64,000 nucleotides of DNA from the NCBI GenBank assembly GCA_963788205.1, contig CAWBGG010000009.1:124001-188000 (forward strand). The letters run 5' to 3'. The DNA comes from CAVVMA01 sp963788205. GTDB taxonomy: Bacteria; Desulfobacterota; Binatia; Binatales; Binataceae. The notes beneath the pieces were generated by a model that searched no databases, had not been told where the DNA came from, and saw only the letters and a program-made list of their open reading frames with translations. Shown here one piece after another: positions 36,393-45,617 of the stretch. Numbering within the stretch: the first letter of the stretch is position 1; each line of letters starts with the position of its first letter. Made by a program: the position numbers and the translations under genes.

Positions 36393-38144
36393 TCAACAAG
36401 CTCCGCACACCGTGCATCGCGTAACATCGCACGGATTGGTCTGATGTTCGAAGTGCGCCTTCCTGCGCTCGGATAAGAGAAACCACTTGTGAATGTGATG
36501 ATCGATGAAGTCCCAGGGCAGAAGCTCGCCACAATCGTAAGCGCGGGTCACAAACGAATCGGGGTCGGGCCATTCGCCGCCCTCGAGCCCGATCGCTTGG
36601 AGCTCATGCCAAATCTCACCGGGTCCGTCGCAGCGTTTTTCGTTCAGCCGCTCGAGGATTTTGCCCACGCGCCGGTCACCGCGCGAAACCATGGTCTGAA
36701 AGTACGCCTCGCGAGGTGATTCGGCGTCGACCTCGACCGCGCCGCCCAGCGGCCCGAGCGCGTTGCGGACCAGCGCGATCTTCCGCTTGATAGTGCGCGG
36801 GTCCTGCATCGGATCCCACTGAAACGGAGTCCACGGCTTGGGGACGAACGGATTGAGCGACACGGTCACGCGGCCGACGTGCTTGCCGCTGGCTCTGGCG
36901 CGCTCGAGAATGCGCGCGGTGAGCGCCGCGATCTCAAGTACGTCCTCGTCGCGCTCCTCGGGCAGGCCGCACATAAAATAAAGCTTCAAGTTCTCGACGC
37001 CCTCACCCACCATCATCGCGGCGGCGTCCAGGATCTGCTCCTCGGTCAGGTTCTTGTTGATCACTTTGCGCATCCGCTCGCTGCCGGCTTCGGGTGCGAC
37101 CGTTACGCTATGATTGCCGTTGCGCGCCAGCGCCGCCGCCAGCGCCGGCGAGATACAATCCGCCTTGAGCGAAGACGGCGAAAGACGCCCGCCACTGTCG
37201 GCGACCGCCTCCGCGATGGCCGCGACGCCGGGCACGGTCGCCATCTCCGCGCCGACCAGGCCGATCACCGATCGCTCGGCGAGTCCCACCCGCGCGTCTG
37301 CGGCCAGCTTCTCGGGACTTCGGTAGCGGATCGGCCGATACATGAAGCCGGCGGCGCAAAAGCGGCATCCCCACTGGCATCCGCGGCTCGCCTCCACCAG
37401 ATACATGTCGCCGAAGACCGATTCCTCGGTCAGAATCAGCGAGGTAGTGGCGAACTGATCGAGGTCCTTGATCATGCGGCGGCGGACCTGCGCGCGCGCG
37501 GGCCCGCTGTATTTCACCTCGGCCAAGCCGCCCGATTCGCTGTAGACCGGCGCGAAATGTCCGGGCACGTAAGCGCCGTCGACGCCCGCCAGATGGTCGA
37601 GCATCGCCGGCGACTCGAGGCCGCGCGCATTATGGTAGCGGGCGAGAAACTCGGGAATCATCTCCTCGCCCTCGCCGATCAGGCACAGGTCGACGAAGTC
37701 CGCGATCGGCTCGGGATTCAGGAATACGGCCGAGCCGCCGGCGATCACCAGCGGATAGCTGCGGCCCGCGCGATCGGCGCGCCGGAGCGGAATTCCCGCC
37801 ATCTCGAGAATCGCGACCAGATTGAGGTAGTCGGTCTCGAACGAGATCGAAAAGGCGAGAATTTCGAAATCAGAAAGCGGACGGCCCTGCTCGAACGAGA
37901 GCAGCGGCTCGCGGCGCTCGCGCACGATCGCGCGCTCGTCAGCGTCGGGCAGAAACGCGCGATCAACCGACACCCGCCGATCGTGGTCGAAGATCCGGTA
38001 GACGGCCTGAAAACCCAGGTTCGCCATCCCCAGCCGGTAGATATTGGGATAGACCAGACAGGTGCCGATGTCGCCGCCAACACGGCGCTCGAAGAGCAGC
38101 TTTTCCTTCGCGATGCGCTCGAGCGCGCGTTTTCGGATGAACAT
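36393..38144 (-). CDS. B12-binding-like radical SAM protein, TIGR03960-like
   Basis: 583 residues. The radical SAM cluster motif CxxxCxxC is C256, C260, C263 in SRGCQWGCRFC. The preceding ~230 residues resemble a B12-binding-like region (LVIAGGSAVFLNPEPIAD), and the C-terminus carries a Cys-rich CDVTRCTVCGAC tail. This is the TIGR03960 type, which often precedes a second protein, TIGR03936. No such neighbour is present here. The substrate is not known. Confidence 0.8.
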   Translation of the reverse strand: MFIRKRALERIAKEKLLFERRVGGDIGTCLVYPNIYRLGMANLGFQAVYRIFDHDRRVSVDRAFLPDADERAIVRERREPLLSFEQGRPLSDFEILAFSISFETDYLNLVAILEMAGIPLRRADRAGRSYPLVIAGGSAVFLNPEPIADFVDLCLIGEGEEMIPEFLARYHNARGLESPAMLDHLAGVDGAYVPGHFAPVYSESGGLAEVKYSGPARAQVRRRMIKDLDQFATTSLILTEESVFGDMYLVEASRGCQWGCRFCAAGFMYRPIRYRSPEKLAADARVGLAERSVIGLVGAEMATVPGVAAIAEAVADSGGRLSPSSLKADCISPALAAALARNGNHSVTVAPEAGSERMRKVINKNLTEEQILDAAAMMVGEGVENLKLYFMCGLPEERDEDVLEIAALTARILERARASGKHVGRVTVSLNPFVPKPWTPFQWDPMQDPRTIKRKIALVRNALGPLGGAVEVDAESPREAYFQTMVSRGDRRVGKILERLNEKRCDGPGEIWHELQAIGLEGGEWPDPDSFVTRAYDCGELLPWDFIDHHIHKWFLLSERRKAHFEHQTNPCDVTRCTVCGAC

Positions 38145-38272
38145 CAGGTCTTTTATACCAACCCTTCAGTCTATTCCGGCATCGAAAGCTCTCTCAAGGG
38201 CAACAGGGCCCAAATGCCGAGCCTGAATGGCACAATACGGTTGGTTATGCTGACGACGGATTCCGCACTCTG

Positions 38273-38866
38273 GTGGCGACTAACGATCAGATGCTAAACG
38301 CGGCGCGCAAGGTGCCGGTCGCAGCCTCGGCCGAAACGGCCGAGCGGGCGCTGATCGACGGCCTCAAGCGCGGCGATCAGGCAGCGGCGCAGGAGTTTTA
38401 CGCCCGCTACGCCGCGGGTCTGCATCGGTTTATCTTTCACGCGCTGCCGGGCGACTTGCGCGGCGATGCAGAGGACCTGCTGCAGGAAACTTTCATGGCA
38501 TTGGCCGAAGCCTTGCCCTACTTTCGCGGCGATTGCTCGCTCGCGACGTTCGCCTGCGCGATCGCGCGGCGCAAGGTCGCGGGCCTCGTGCGTAGCAGCG
38601 CGCGCCGCGCGCGGCTCGCGTCGATCCCGGGGGCGGCGTCAGCGGTATCCGGCTCGTTCGAACCGGATACCGCTGACGCCGCCAGCGCCGCGCAGGCGCT
38701 GCGCGCGCTGAGCGATGCGCATCGCGAGGTGCTGCTGCTCAAGTACGCCGAGGACCTGAGCGTCGCGGAGATCGCCTCGATTCTGCGGCTGAGCGAGCAC
38801 GCCGTCGAGTCGCGCCTGGCGCGCGCCCGGCGTGCTCTCGGGAAAACCCTGGGGATTGCGAAATGA
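38273..38866 (+). CDS. ECF-type sigma factor
   Basis: 197 residues from a GTG at 38273 (ATG at 38291 is an alternative). Region 2 is visible as FYARYAAGLHRFIFHALPGD and AEDLLQETFMAL, and region 4 as VLLLKYAEDLSVAEIASIL with HAVESRLARARRALG. The linker between contains a perfect 21-bp hairpin at 38632-38683. The gene overlaps the following ferredoxin gene by four bases (ATGA), and no classical anti-sigma gene is adjacent. The operon continues with two membrane proteins and an AhpD-like protein. Confidence 0.87.
   Translation: MATNDQMLNAARKVPVAASAETAERALIDGLKRGDQAAAQEFYARYAAGLHRFIFHALPGDLRGDAEDLLQETFMALAEALPYFRGDCSLATFACAIARRKVAGLVRSSARRARLASIPGAASAVSGSFEPDTADAASAAQALRALSDAHREVLLLKYAEDLSVAEIASILRLSEHAVESRLARARRALGKTLGIAK
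38632..38683. repeat. Perfect 21-bp inverted repeat inside the sigma-factor gene
   Basis: Arms 38632-38652 and 38663-38683 are perfect reverse complements of 21 bp, around the 10-base loop CTCGTTCGAA. It encodes the region-2 to region-4 linker (AASAVSGSFEPDTADAAS) in frame. This is far longer than chance, even at high GC. Confidence 0.9.
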
Positions 38867-39315
38867 CTGACCCATCCTATCGCCATGATCAATATGAGGC
38901 GCAACATGGCGCGGCGGTGCGCGCCGCGGCGACTCCCCGCCTCAGCGGGGAGTCGCTCGCGGCGCGCTTCGCGGAGCGGTTGCGCCAGATTGCGGCGCAT
39001 CCGGAGCGCGTGCCGATTCGGCTCAATGGCGCGCCAATCGAGGCCCGCGCCGGCGGCACAATTTTGGGCGCGGCGCTCAAGAACAAGCTGCGCCTGATGC
39101 ATCTGTGCGGGGCGCGCAAGCTCTGCTCCTCGTGCCGCGTCACGATTGAAGCCGGCGAGGAAAATCTCTCGCCGATGAGCTTCAAGGAGCGGCTGTCGTT
39201 GCGTGCCCATCTCGCACTGGGATCGCGCACGCGCCTGGCGTGCCAGGCGCGGGTGAACGGACCGATCGAAGCGCAGGCGGCGTTTCCGCTCTGCGGCAAT
39301 CTGCCGGGCGAGTAG
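38863..39315 (+). CDS. [2Fe-2S] ferredoxin-like protein coupled to the sigma factor
   Basis: 150 residues; ATG overlaps the sigma stop. After a 50-residue N-terminus it shows the 2Fe-2S ligand set C82, C88, C91 and C127 (CGARKLCSSC ... CQARV). This is a plant-type or FDX-fold cluster. Tight coupling to an ECF sigma suggests the ferredoxin may sense redox state and control the sigma factor; that is inference. The N-terminal extension contains a 12-bp perfect hairpin. Confidence 0.75.
   Translation: MTDPSYRHDQYEAQHGAAVRAAATPRLSGESLAARFAERLRQIAAHPERVPIRLNGAPIEARAGGTILGAALKNKLRLMHLCGARKLCSSCRVTIEAGEENLSPMSFKERLSLRAHLALGSRTRLACQARVNGPIEAQAAFPLCGNLPGE
38929..38956. repeat. 12-bp perfect hairpin in the ferredoxin gene
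   Basis: GCGACTCCCCGC and GCGGGGAGTCGC (arms 38929-38940 and 38945-38956) around loop CTCA. It lies in the N-terminal extension of the ferredoxin, in frame. Confidence 0.75.
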
Positions 39316-39328
39316 GAGCGGCACGTCG

Positions 39329-39571
39329 ATGGGATGGACCATGAAGATGCGGCTGACGAGCGTGGCGGTAACGATCTACCTCGCGCTGGCCGAATACCTG
39401 CTAATCGCGATTCCGGTCGGGATTCTGCTGCGACTAGCCGGCGCGCCTGTCGCACGCGTGGTTGCGATCGGCATCGTGCTCGCGGCGCTGTGGGCGCTCG
39501 TGATCGTCCTTATAAGCCACGCACGACCGCTTGCGATCCGGACGCCCGCTTCGGATGGAGATCAAACGTGA
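39329..39571 (+). CDS. Small two-helix membrane protein
   Basis: 80 residues, two hydrophobic segments (about 13-35 and 43-62). It is 13 bases after the ferredoxin stop and its stop overlaps the next gene by three bases (GTGA). No family recognised; position suggests a membrane partner of the sigma/ferredoxin system. Confidence 0.6.
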   Translation: MGWTMKMRLTSVAVTIYLALAEYLLIAIPVGILLRLAGAPVARVVAIGIVLAALWALVIVLISHARPLAIRTPASDGDQT

Positions 39572-39999
39572 AGCAACCTGTATGGATTACCGTCCTGCTG
39601 TACTGGTTCGGCGCGACTTACGCGCTCAACGGCATCGCGATGCTGTTCGCGCCGTCGCTGTGGTTCTTTGTGCTGGTTCCGGGCGTGCCCGAGACCGGAC
39701 CCTTCAACGCCCATCTGGTGGCCGACGGCGGCACGTTCTACATCCCGATTGGAATCGCGCTCATCGCCGCCGCGCGCGATGCCCGCCGCCATCTCGCCGC
39801 GATCGCGATCGCAGCCGGCGCCACGCTCCTTCATGCGGGACTGCATCTCTATTCGCACGAAGCCGGGCTGCTCTCATGGCAGCACGTCGTGACCGAAATG
39901 ACCGGCATCTATGTGCCGGCGCTGCTGCTGACACTCGTCACAGTTATGCTGACCGTCAATTCCACGTCGGCGGCAGAGTCGCCGCTCGCGTCACCGTAA
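39568..39999 (+). CDS. Four-helix membrane protein
   Basis: 143 residues from a GTG overlapping the previous stop. Four hydrophobic helices; HAGLHLYSHEAG near residue 92 is a His-rich patch that could bind a metal or heme. Function unknown. Same operon as the sigma factor and AhpD-like gene. Confidence 0.6.
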   Translation: MKQPVWITVLLYWFGATYALNGIAMLFAPSLWFFVLVPGVPETGPFNAHLVADGGTFYIPIGIALIAAARDARRHLAAIAIAAGATLLHAGLHLYSHEAGLLSWQHVVTEMTGIYVPALLLTLVTVMLTVNSTSAAESPLASP

Positions 40000-40012
40000 G
40001 CGAGGTAGAACC

Positions 40013-40591
40013 ATGCGAATCGAAGGATTGGAACGCAAGCAGGTCGGATGGCTCATGAAAGCGGGCTACGCCCTGATGAGGCGGCGTTACGGCAAGGTGA
40101 TCACGCCGGCCAAGGTCTGGGCGTATCTTCCCGCCGCCTCAATCGGGATGGCGTTTGCGATGTACGGCATCGAGGAAGTCTCCAAGGGCCTCGATCCGAA
40201 GATCAAACGGCTGGCGAATCTGCGCACCGCCCAGATGGTCGGCTGTCCGTTCTGTATCGACATCATCTCGTCGATCAGCGCCAAGGAAGGGATTAGCGAC
40301 GAGCAGATGGCTGCGGTCGGCGATTTCGAGCGGAGCCCGCTCTTCACGGCGGCCGAACGCGCCGCGCTCCGCTACACCGAGGAGGTCTGCCGGACGCCGG
40401 TCAACGTGCCCGCCCCGATCTTCGCGGAACTGAAACGCCACTTCAATCCGACGCAAATCGCGGAGTTGACCGCGCAGGTCGCGCTGGAAAATTTGCGCTC
40501 ACGCTTCAATCGCGCGCTCGAAATCCCCAGCGACGGCTTCTGCACGTTGCCGGCGGAGCATCCAGTGCGCCAGCACGCCGTGAACGCGTGA
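40013..40591 (+). CDS. Carboxymuconolactone decarboxylase/AhpD-like protein
   Basis: 192 residues. The redox CxxC is C78-P-F-C81 in MVGCPFCIDI, with the AhpD-type YTEEVCRTP helix downstream. AhpD-like proteins reduce peroxide-linked disulfides. Co-operonic with the ECF sigma and ferredoxin, consistent with an oxidative or redox stress response. Confidence 0.85.
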   Translation: MRIEGLERKQVGWLMKAGYALMRRRYGKVITPAKVWAYLPAASIGMAFAMYGIEEVSKGLDPKIKRLANLRTAQMVGCPFCIDIISSISAKEGISDEQMAAVGDFERSPLFTAAERAALRYTEEVCRTPVNVPAPIFAELKRHFNPTQIAELTAQVALENLRSRFNRALEIPSDGFCTLPAEHPVRQHAVNA

Positions 40592-40597
40592 GCGTTC

Positions 40598-41422
40598 TCA
40601 CGCGACGACGCGTTGCGGATGCGAGTACACATTGAAGCCCGCGTCGCGCAGGAAGCCGACTAGCGTCATTCCGAGCTCTTCGGCCAATTCCACCGCCAAT
40701 GACGACGGCGCCGAGACCGCCGCCAGAATCGGGATTCCTGCTACGGCCGCCTTTTGCACGATTTCGAAACTCGCCCGCCCGCTCACCGCCAGCACCGAAT
40801 CGGTAAGCGGTATTGCGCCGTCCATTACGCATCGCCCGATCGCCTTGTCCACGGCATTGTGGCGGCCTACGTCTTCACGCAGCACGCGCAGGTTTCCCGA
40901 CTGATCGAAAATCGCCGCCGCGTGAAGCCCGCCGGTCGCGGCGAAAGTCGCCTGCGCCGCACGCATCCGAGGCACGAGCTGGAGGATCGTGGCCGCCGGG
41001 ATTCGCGCTGAATCGCCAAGCGGCGTGATTCGCCGCTGGATCGACTCGATACTGGCCTTGCCGCACACGCCGCAGCTCGACGAGATCGCAAAGTTACGCT
41101 TAAGCCGCTCGCGCAACTTCGCCGAGCGAACCTCGAGTATCACGTCGATTACGTTGTCCGGCTGACTTTTGCGCGCGCGCACCCGGCGAATCTCGCCGAG
41201 CTCGGCGCGCGAAGCGATGAATCCCTCGGCCAGCAGGAATCCCGCCGCAAGCTCCTCATCATGGCCCGGCGTGCGCATCGTGAGGCTAAAGCGCCGGCCG
41301 CCGAGCCTAATTTCGAGCGGCTCTTCCACCGCGAGCGATTCTTGCCCGGGGCGTAGCGCGCCCGAGCGCCACTTGTGCGCGGCGCGATGAACTATTTCCG
41401 ATGAAGGGTCGGCGGCGGCCAA
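40598..41422 (-). CDS. fdhD: Formate dehydrogenase accessory sulfurtransferase FdhD
   Basis: 274 residues. The catalytic cysteines are C117 and C120 in SSCGVCGK, and LAAGFLLAEGFI is a family signature. FdhD moves sulfur from IscS to the molybdenum cofactor of formate dehydrogenase, a step the alpha subunit at 41485 needs. It is divergent from the dehydrogenase operon across 62 bases. Confidence 0.95.
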   Translation of the reverse strand: MAAADPSSEIVHRAAHKWRSGALRPGQESLAVEEPLEIRLGGRRFSLTMRTPGHDEELAAGFLLAEGFIASRAELGEIRRVRARKSQPDNVIDVILEVRSAKLRERLKRNFAISSSCGVCGKASIESIQRRITPLGDSARIPAATILQLVPRMRAAQATFAATGGLHAAAIFDQSGNLRVLREDVGRHNAVDKAIGRCVMDGAIPLTDSVLAVSGRASFEIVQKAAVAGIPILAAVSAPSSLAVELAEELGMTLVGFLRDAGFNVYSHPQRVVA

Positions 41423-41484
41423 AGCTTGATAATCTTGCTACGAATGATGCTATAGCGCTATCAGAGCGACGCTCGAGGTGAGCA
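41423..41484. promoter_or_regulatory. Divergent fdhD / formate dehydrogenase promoter region
   Basis: 62 bases. ATAGCGCTAT at 41452-41461 is a 10-bp palindrome overlapping a TATAG -10-like element, with TTGATA upstream. It could be an operator. GGTGAG just before the GTG at 41485 is the ribosome site. Confidence 0.4.
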
Positions 41485-44400
41485 GTGAAACACGCCGCTT
41501 CATTCAGTCCGGACACCGTTGCCAAGCATTCGCGATTGCGCGGCGCGACCGCCAGCGTCGGCGTATGCCCGTACTGCGCGGTCGGATGCAGCCAGCTGGT
41601 CTACACCAAGCGCGGGCAGGTCATCGATATCGAGGGCAATCCGCACAGCCCGATCAACGAGGGCACGCTATGCCCCAAGGGCGCGAACACGTTTCAACTG
41701 GTCTCGAACCCTCATCGCGTAACGCGCGTGAAATATCGGGCGCCCTACAGCACCCATTGGGAGGAACGGCCGCTCCAATGGGCGATGGATCGAATCGCGC
41801 ACCTGGTGAAGGATGCGCGCGACGCCGGCTTCATCGAGCGTGATGCAAATGGACTGACGGTCAATCATCTGAAGAGCGTCGCGCATCTGGGCGGCGCGAC
41901 GCTCGACGACGAGGAAAACTATCTCATCAAGAAACTCCTTTGCGGCGGGCTGGGAATTCTATCGGTAGAAAATCAGGCCCGCATATGACACAGCGCCTCG
42001 GTGCCCGGTCTGGGCGCCTCCTTCGGACGCGGTGCGGCAACTACGTTTCAGCGTGACCTCGCCAACAGCGATTGCATCCTGATCATGGGCTCGAACATGG
42101 CGGAGGCCCATCCGGTGGGCTTTCGATGGGCGCTCAAGGCGCGCGAGAGCGGCGCGCCGCTGATCCACGTCGATCCGCATTTCAGCCGGACCTCCGCGAT
42201 GGCCGACGTCTATGTCGCGATTCGCGCCGGTTCGGATATCGCTTTCCTCGGCGGGATTATCAACTATATCATCGAGCACGATCGCTGGTTTCGTGATTAC
42301 GTACTCCATTACACTAACGCTTCGACGATCATCAGCGAGCAATATGCAGATGCCGACGAGCTCGATGGGCTCTTCACGGGCTTTGATCCGGCTGCGGGAC
42401 GCTACGAGGCCAAGCCCGGCGCCTGGGGCTATGCTGAACGGGCCGGCGACGGCTCAAGTGAGATCGCGGTCGACCCGTCGCTCAAGCATCCGCGCTGCGT
42501 CTTCCAGATCGTAAAGCGGCACTTCGCGCGCTACACGCCCGAGATGGTCGCGTGGGTATGCGGATGCGACCCGTCGGAGTTTATCCGCGTCGCGGAGTTG
42601 CTATGCCGTAATTCCGGACGCGAGCGCACTGCCGCGATCGTATACGCGCTGGGATGGACCCAGCATTCGACCGGCGTGCAGATGATCCGCGCCGCCGGGA
42701 TTATCCAGTTACTACTCGGCAATATGGGGCGGCCGGGCGGCGGAATCATGGCGATGCGCGGCCATTGCAGTATCCAGGGTTCGACCGACATCCCGACGCT
42801 GTACGATCTTCTTCCCGGCTATATTCCGCAGCCGCTCGCGGTCGCGGCGCACGCGGACTTGAAGCGCTATCTCGACCATGGACACGACTTTGCCTCGGCG
42901 CATAATAATTCGGCGGCCGGCTTCTGGCAGGAAGGCGCGACGCAGGGATACTGGGCAAACCTGCCGCAGTTCATGATCAGCCTGCTGAAAGCCTGGTATG
43001 GTGCGACCGCGACCGCCGGCAATGACTATTGCTATGACTATCTGCCCAAGCTCGACGATGACTACTCGCAGCTCGCGACAGTCCTTAGAATGTATGAGGG
43101 CACGGTCAAGGGGCTTTTCCTGATCGGGCAGAATCCTGCCGCGGGCGCGCCCAACGCCGAGCTCAATCGCGCCGCGTTGCGCAATCTGGATTGGATGGTG
43201 GTGTGCGACTGGTTCGAGCACGAGAGCGCAAATTTCTGGTACGCCGATCCGCGCGTGACGGATCCGGAGCAGATCAAGACCGAGATTTTCTTCATGCCGG
43301 CAGCCGCGATAGTCGAGAAAAACGGCACGCTCACCAACACCGAACGCCTGCTCCAATGGCATGACAAGGCCGTGGATCCGCCCGGTGATTGCCGCTCCGA
43401 CGCGTGGTTTATCTACCATCTCGGGCGCCGGCTGAAGGAACTCTACAGCCATTCGACGCTCGCGCGTGACGAGCCGATTCGCAATCTCACTTGGGATTAC
43501 GCGCCCGAAAAGCCAGCCACGTTGCCCGACGGCAGCGTCAGCGCAATCGCCGACCAACCCGACCTGGAAAAGGTGCTCAAAGAAATCAACGGCCGGCGCG
43601 CGGACGACGGCACGCTGCTGAAAAGCTTCGCCGAATTGAAGGACGACGGATCGACCGCCTGTGGATGCTGGATCTACAGCGGCGTGTTTCCCGAGGAGCA
43701 CCTGAATCGCGCACGCTCGCGGAACCCGGCGCTGCGCGGCTCGACATATCCCGAGTGGGGCTTCGCCTGGCCCAACAATCGGCGTGTGCTGTACAACCGC
43801 GCCTCCGCCGATCCACAGGGACGGCCTTGGTCGGAGCGCAAGAAGCTGGTGTGGTGGGACGAGGCGGAAAAAAAGTGGACCGGCCTGGACGTGCCGGACT
43901 TCGACCTGCTTAAGCCGCCGGCGTATCGGCCCGCGCCCGGCGCGCGCGGGATGGACGCGCTGGCCGGCGACGCGCCGTTTATCATGCATCCCGACGGGCG
44001 CGGCTGGCTGTTTGCGCCCAACGGCGTCAAGGACGGGCCGCTCCCCGCCCATTACGAGCCGCGCGAATCACCATTCGACAACTCGCTCTACAAAACGCAG
44101 AGTAATCCTACGTTGCGTGAGTTTCCGTCTCCGCTCAATCCGCTCGCGCTGCCGCGCGACCCGAAGTTTCCGATCATCGCGACGACCTATCGCCTCACCG
44201 AGCATTACCTGAGCGGGCCCATGTCCCGTTTCAACAGTTGGCTCAACGAGCTGCAGCCCGAAATGTTCGTCGAACTGAGTCCCGAGCTGGCCGCCGAGCG
44301 CGGAATCGAGCACGGCGGCTGGATGGTCGTCGCCACGGCGCGGGGCGCGATCGAGGCGCGCGCGATGGTGACGCGGCGGATCAAGCCGCTGAAGGTCGCG

Positions 44401-44718
44401 GGCCGTCTCGCCCATCAGATCGGGCTGCCGATCCACTGGGGCTACGCCGGCGAGACGGTCGGCGCGATCGCGAACGATTTGGTTGCGCTGATTCTCGATC
44501 CCACGGTGAGTATGCATGAAGCCAAGGCCTTCACGTGCGAGGTCCGCGCCGGGCGGCTTACCGGTATCCGCCACGCGAAGCCGATTCCAGCCGCGACTCG
44601 CGCTCATGGCGACGCACCGATCCCCGACACGCCCGACTGGGCGCAGCCTGAGGGGCGGCAAGCGCCGGCGCGCTCGGCGCTCGCGCGATTATTGCGGCCG
44701 CGATCAGGATGGAAATGA
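41485..44718 (+). CDS. Formate dehydrogenase alpha subunit, selenoprotein
   Basis: 1077 residues reading the in-frame UGA at 41986-41988 as selenocysteine (residue 168). Peptide ENQARI-U-HS is the FdnG/FdhF Sec site, followed by GASFGRG and MGSNMAEAHPVGFRW as in FdnG. The N-terminus has [4Fe-4S] cysteines C28, C31, C35 and C63. Domains bind bis-MGD. No Tat signal (RR motif) is present, so the enzyme likely faces the cytoplasm, unlike FdnG. A naive caller would split it into a 167-residue and a 905-residue gene. SECIS loop at 42000. Overlaps the beta gene by ten bases. Confidence 0.92.
41986..42018 (+). promoter_or_regulatory. UGA selenocysteine codon and SECIS hairpin
   Basis: UGA at 41986; 11 bases later a 7-bp stem (GGTGCCC 42000-42006, GGGCGCC 42012-42018, one GU pair) holds the loop GGTCT (42007-42011), the GGUCU apical loop that SelB reads. 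Spacing and loop match bacterial SECIS elements. Confidence 0.88.
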
Positions 44719-45617
44719 GCGCGCTTTCCAGGCTGCTGGATCCTTTCCGGCGTCCCACGCCGCCGGCGGCGAAGACGGCGATGGGCTTCTTCACCGACAC
44801 GACGCTGTGCATCGGATGCAAAGCGTGTGAAGTCGCGTGCAAGCAGTGGAACCAACTGCCCTCGGACGGGTTCGAGTTCACCGCCGACAGCTACGACAAT
44901 ACCCGCACACTCTCGGCGACCACCTGGCGCCACGTGGTGTTCGTCGAGCAGTTCCCGGACAAGCAGGGCAAAGCGCCGCCGCCGGTCGTGCCGGTGCCCG
45001 AGGCTCCAATCGATGCGAGCACGTTGTCGCTCGACGCGTTGCTGTCGCGATCGAACGAAGGCGGCCGCTGGCTGATGATGAGCGACGTCTGCAAGCACTG
45101 CAGCGCCGCGCCGTGCGAGGCCGTCTGTCCGACCGGCGCGCTAATCATCAATGAATTTTCCGACGTCTATGTGCAGAATGACATTTGCAACGGATGCGGT
45201 TACTGCGTCGCGGCGTGCCCGTTTGGAGTGATCGCGCGCAGCCCGCACGACGGCCACGCCCACAAGTGCACGCTATGCTACGACCGCCAACGTGACGATC
45301 TGGTCCCGGCCTGCGCGAAGGCCTGCCCGACGGCCTCGATTCAGTTCGGGCCGCTCGCGGAACTGCGCGAGCGCGCGGCCCGGCGCGTCGAGGAGCTGCA
45401 TCAGCGCGGCGTTGCGGACGCGTATCTTTATGGCGATCGTCCGACCGCATCTTATACGGCGCTGGGCGCATTCTTCCTGCTGCTCGACAAGCCCGCGGTT
45501 TACGGCTTGCCCGACGAGCCGGCGATGCCGCAGAGAAATCTCGGCGGCGATTATCTGCGCGCAGCGCTCGGCGCGATCGTGGGGATTGCTGCAGCGGCGA
45601 TCGCGCTCGCGCGATGA
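44709..45617 (+). CDS. Formate dehydrogenase iron-sulfur beta subunit
   Basis: 302 residues. Four ferredoxin-type cysteine groups are visible: CIGCKACEVAC, then CKHCSAAPCEAVCP, then CNGCGYCVAACP, and CTLCYDRQRDDLVPACAKACP. One C-terminal helix (about 280-300) anchors it to the membrane. It conducts electrons from the selenoprotein to the NrfD-type subunit. Four-base overlap with the next gene. Confidence 0.93.
   Translation: MEMSALSRLLDPFRRPTPPAAKTAMGFFTDTTLCIGCKACEVACKQWNQLPSDGFEFTADSYDNTRTLSATTWRHVVFVEQFPDKQGKAPPPVVPVPEAPIDASTLSLDALLSRSNEGGRWLMMSDVCKHCSAAPCEAVCPTGALIINEFSDVYVQNDICNGCGYCVAACPFGVIARSPHDGHAHKCTLCYDRQRDDLVPACAKACPTASIQFGPLAELRERAARRVEELHQRGVADAYLYGDRPTASYTALGAFFLLLDKPAVYGLPDEPAMPQRNLGGDYLRAALGAIVGIAAAAIALAR

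Noticed and set aside
36879..38297. 472-codon plus-strand frame opposite the radical SAM gene
   Set aside because: Antisense to a gene with a clear CxxxCxxC motif; low-complexity His/Arg composition.
39230..39251. 10-bp hairpin around the ferredoxin C127 codon
   Set aside because: It encodes the conserved CQAR motif, so the palindrome is probably chance.
41485..41988. Independent 167-residue gene ending at the UGA
   Set aside because: The UGA is selenocysteine, with a SECIS loop and FdnG homology on both sides.
42712..44052. 446-codon complement frame across the formate dehydrogenase gene
   Set aside because: Shadow of a real GC-rich gene; no family motifs and no ribosome site.
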